Source: Nostoc commune NIES-4072 (GTDB taxonomy: Bacteria > Cyanobacteriota > Cyanobacteriia > Cyanobacteriales > Nostocaceae). From it: a stretch of 64,000 nucleotides of DNA. A program made the translations under genes and the position numbers. The stretch is from positions 5,638,516 through 5,702,515 of the forward strand of contig NZ_BDUD01000001.1 of assembly GCF_003113895.1 (NCBI RefSeq), read 5' to 3'. Numbering within the stretch: the stretch's first letter is position 1; each line of letters opens with the position of its first letter. Under the pieces are notes generated by a model. It did not search any database and was not told where the DNA came from. It was given only the letters and a program-made list of their open reading frames with translations. Positions 62,678 through 64,000 of this stretch are shown here, in pieces.

Positions 62678-63800
62678 GAGTAAGTTCCTCCTTTTTCCCT
62701 AAGATACCTTGAGGTCGCCAAATCATTAGTATCATCAAAATTAGTCCGATTACCATGATCCGAAATGCACCCAAACGGGCTTCATCAAGGGGGACGATTT
62801 TGGGTAAGATTTCCCGCGTCAGTGCATCGTAAGCAAAGAAAATTACCGCACCTAAGATTGTGCCAACATTTTTTCCAGAACCACCTAAAATCACCATAAT
62901 CCAAGTGTCAAAGGTAATCTGCGGTTGGAAATTATCAGGGTAAATGGCGCTAAGTTGCCAAGCGAAGAAAGCACCAGCGATACCTGCGATCGCACCCCCT
63001 AACATGAGAGATTGTAATTTATACCAAAAGACATTTTTTCCCAGTGCCTTGGGAATTTCTTCATCTTCTCGGATGGCTTTGAGAATTCTACCCCAAGGCG
63101 ATCGCACCAAAATTTCTAATCGCCAGTATACAAATGCTAAAACCAACAGCAACACCAGCATTAAACCCGCTTTTGGATTGTAATTATATAATCCGATTAC
63201 CCCAGAAATATAAATCGCTGCTGCCAAAACTGCTAAAAAAATTCCCACACCCAAACGTGATGCAAATTCTTGTTTGCTAGTTATCCTTTTGCCTAAATCA
63301 GTAGTCCGAGATATTTGGGTGGTGCGAATCCATCGCCACAATGTAAAGAAAGTTACAGCAGCCAGCAGTGTCAAAAGCCCAATCATCACTAATCTGACAA
63401 ATAAATTCGGCTCTGTAGATAGGGGTATAGGATAACTTTGTACACCAAACGCCCCAGAAGTCCAGGTGTCACCCACAGGTAATTCCTGATTATTTACTAT
63501 CAAACGAATTAATTCGCCTGTACCAATAGTGACAATTCCTAGATAATCTTCTCGTAAGCGTAGAGTTACAAAACCAATTATCAAACCCAACAAAGCGGCG
63601 ACAATTGCCCCAGCTAGTGCCGAGATTGGTAGGGGTACGCCCTTTAAGCTTAACAATACGGTTGTATATGCTCCAAGGGTCATGAAAGCAATATGACCAA
63701 AGTTAATTAACCCCGTAAAGCCCCACTGTAAATTGAGTCCTAATGCAAATAGAGCAAAAAGTGCTGAAGAAATTGCTAAGAAAATGAGATAGTCAACCAT
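62667..63800 (-). CDS. livM: Branched-chain/neutral amino acid ABC transporter permease (LivM type)
   Basis: A 377-aa permease with about ten transmembrane helices. The LivM signature NLQWGFTGLINFGHIAFMTLGAYT is at the N-terminus, and GRILKAIREDEEIPKALGKNVFWYKLQSLMLGGAIAGIAG with ILGGSGKNVGTILGA carries the conserved EAA-like coupling region. It pairs with the LivG-type ATPase immediately downstream. The substrate-binding protein and the LivH partner presumably lie outside the window. A heptamer array occupies its upstream region. Confidence 0.9.
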   Translation of the reverse strand: MVDYLIFLAISSALFALFALGLNLQWGFTGLINFGHIAFMTLGAYTTVLLSLKGVPLPISALAGAIVAALLGLIIGFVTLRLREDYLGIVTIGTGELIRLIVNNQELPVGDTWTSGAFGVQSYPIPLSTEPNLFVRLVMIGLLTLLAAVTFFTLWRWIRTTQISRTTDLGKRITSKQEFASRLGVGIFLAVLAAAIYISGVIGLYNYNPKAGLMLVLLLVLAFVYWRLEILVRSPWGRILKAIREDEEIPKALGKNVFWYKLQSLMLGGAIAGIAGAFFAWQLSAIYPDNFQPQITFDTWIMVILGGSGKNVGTILGAVIFFAYDALTREILPKIVPLDEARLGAFRIMVIGLILMILMIWRPQGILGKKEELTLGK

Positions 63801-64000
63801 ATTAAATAGTTATTTGGGAATGGGGCATGGGGCATGGGGCATTGGGCATGATGCATTGGACATGGTTATTTTCCTTGTCCCCCCTGCTCCCTGCCCCTCT
63901 GCCTCTTCTCCGGGCGAATAAATTTTAGCGTAGCTTGAGCGTAGCTAATTTTATGGGAATACTATTTATTGTTGGTGTTTGCTGGTAGGGAGTAGTTGAC
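63801..64000. repeat. GGGCATG/GGGCATT array and upstream region
   Basis: A heptamer array at 63817-63863 followed by about 130 bases with a purine/pyrimidine run and a TAGCGTAGCTTGAGCGTAGC repeat. No gene start was recognised before the window ends. Confidence 0.6.

Noticed and set aside
1..64000. tRNA or rRNA genes
   Set aside because: I looked for T-loop (GGTTCGAATC-like) and rRNA sequence in the intergenic regions and saw none; a covariance search would be needed to be sure.

Overview
The window is chromosomal DNA from a filamentous, probably heterocyst-forming cyanobacterium of the Nostoc/Anabaena type. The evidence is the many HIP1 octamers (GCGATCGC), the heptamer short tandem repeats (CAATGCC, TCATTAG, GGGGACT classes) between genes, and the gene content: CcbP, NdhB, MenB, paired PspA/Vipp1 proteins, a PEP-CTERM protein, a DUF1517 protein and a CruA/CruP-like protein. 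No species is assigned. I see no tRNA, rRNA or CRISPR array.

Layout. 1-3 kb: a PIN toxin/antitoxin pair next to a DUF433 antitoxin relic, and a secreted beta-helix protein. 3.9-7.1 kb: a ThiD2-ThiE fusion and thiS, then a complete 1361-bp IS701-type insertion sequence, then a decayed class D beta-lactamase. 7.9-10 kb: a protein with a double-glycine-type leader and a glycosyltransferase. 11-15.3 kb: a DUF1517 protein, CcbP, a sugar acetyltransferase and a cluster of unrecognised exported proteins that includes a tandem paralogue pair. 16-28 kb: an orphan VMAP-like domain, UvrC, a response regulator, a PEP-CTERM protein, an aminotransferase, thioredoxin, Vipp1, PspA, a SPOR-domain protein and DciA. 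28.4-35.5 kb: a small Cys-motif protein, MenB, a terpene synthase, and an operon in which a FIST sensor lies between two paralogous histidine kinases. 36-43.7 kb: NdhB, a WD40 protein and COG0523 GTPase behind a possible Zur box, an alpha/beta-hydrolase-fold protein without its nucleophile, SufE and an RRM protein. 44-64 kb: an M48-fold protein without its zinc motif, PrfC, HemB, a CruA/CruP-like flavoprotein, an RNA ligase relic, a TIGR03943/permease pair, a Uma2 protein, and LivG- and LivM-type transporter subunits that run toward the window end.

Most genes are housekeeping genes in short operons. Between them lies a dense load of small non-coding mobile repeats: at least six palindrome-ended families of about 85-160 bp, plus heptamer arrays. 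Two heptamer elements appear to sit in frame inside protein genes. Two identical 158-bp repeats bracket the thiamin/IS/beta-lactamase segment.

The strongest candidates for something undescribed are the 13.3-15.3 kb exported-protein cluster with its repeated hairpins, the double-glycine-leader protein at 8 kb, and the palindromic heptamer elements inside coding sequence. All identifications come from reading motifs by eye; no database search was run.
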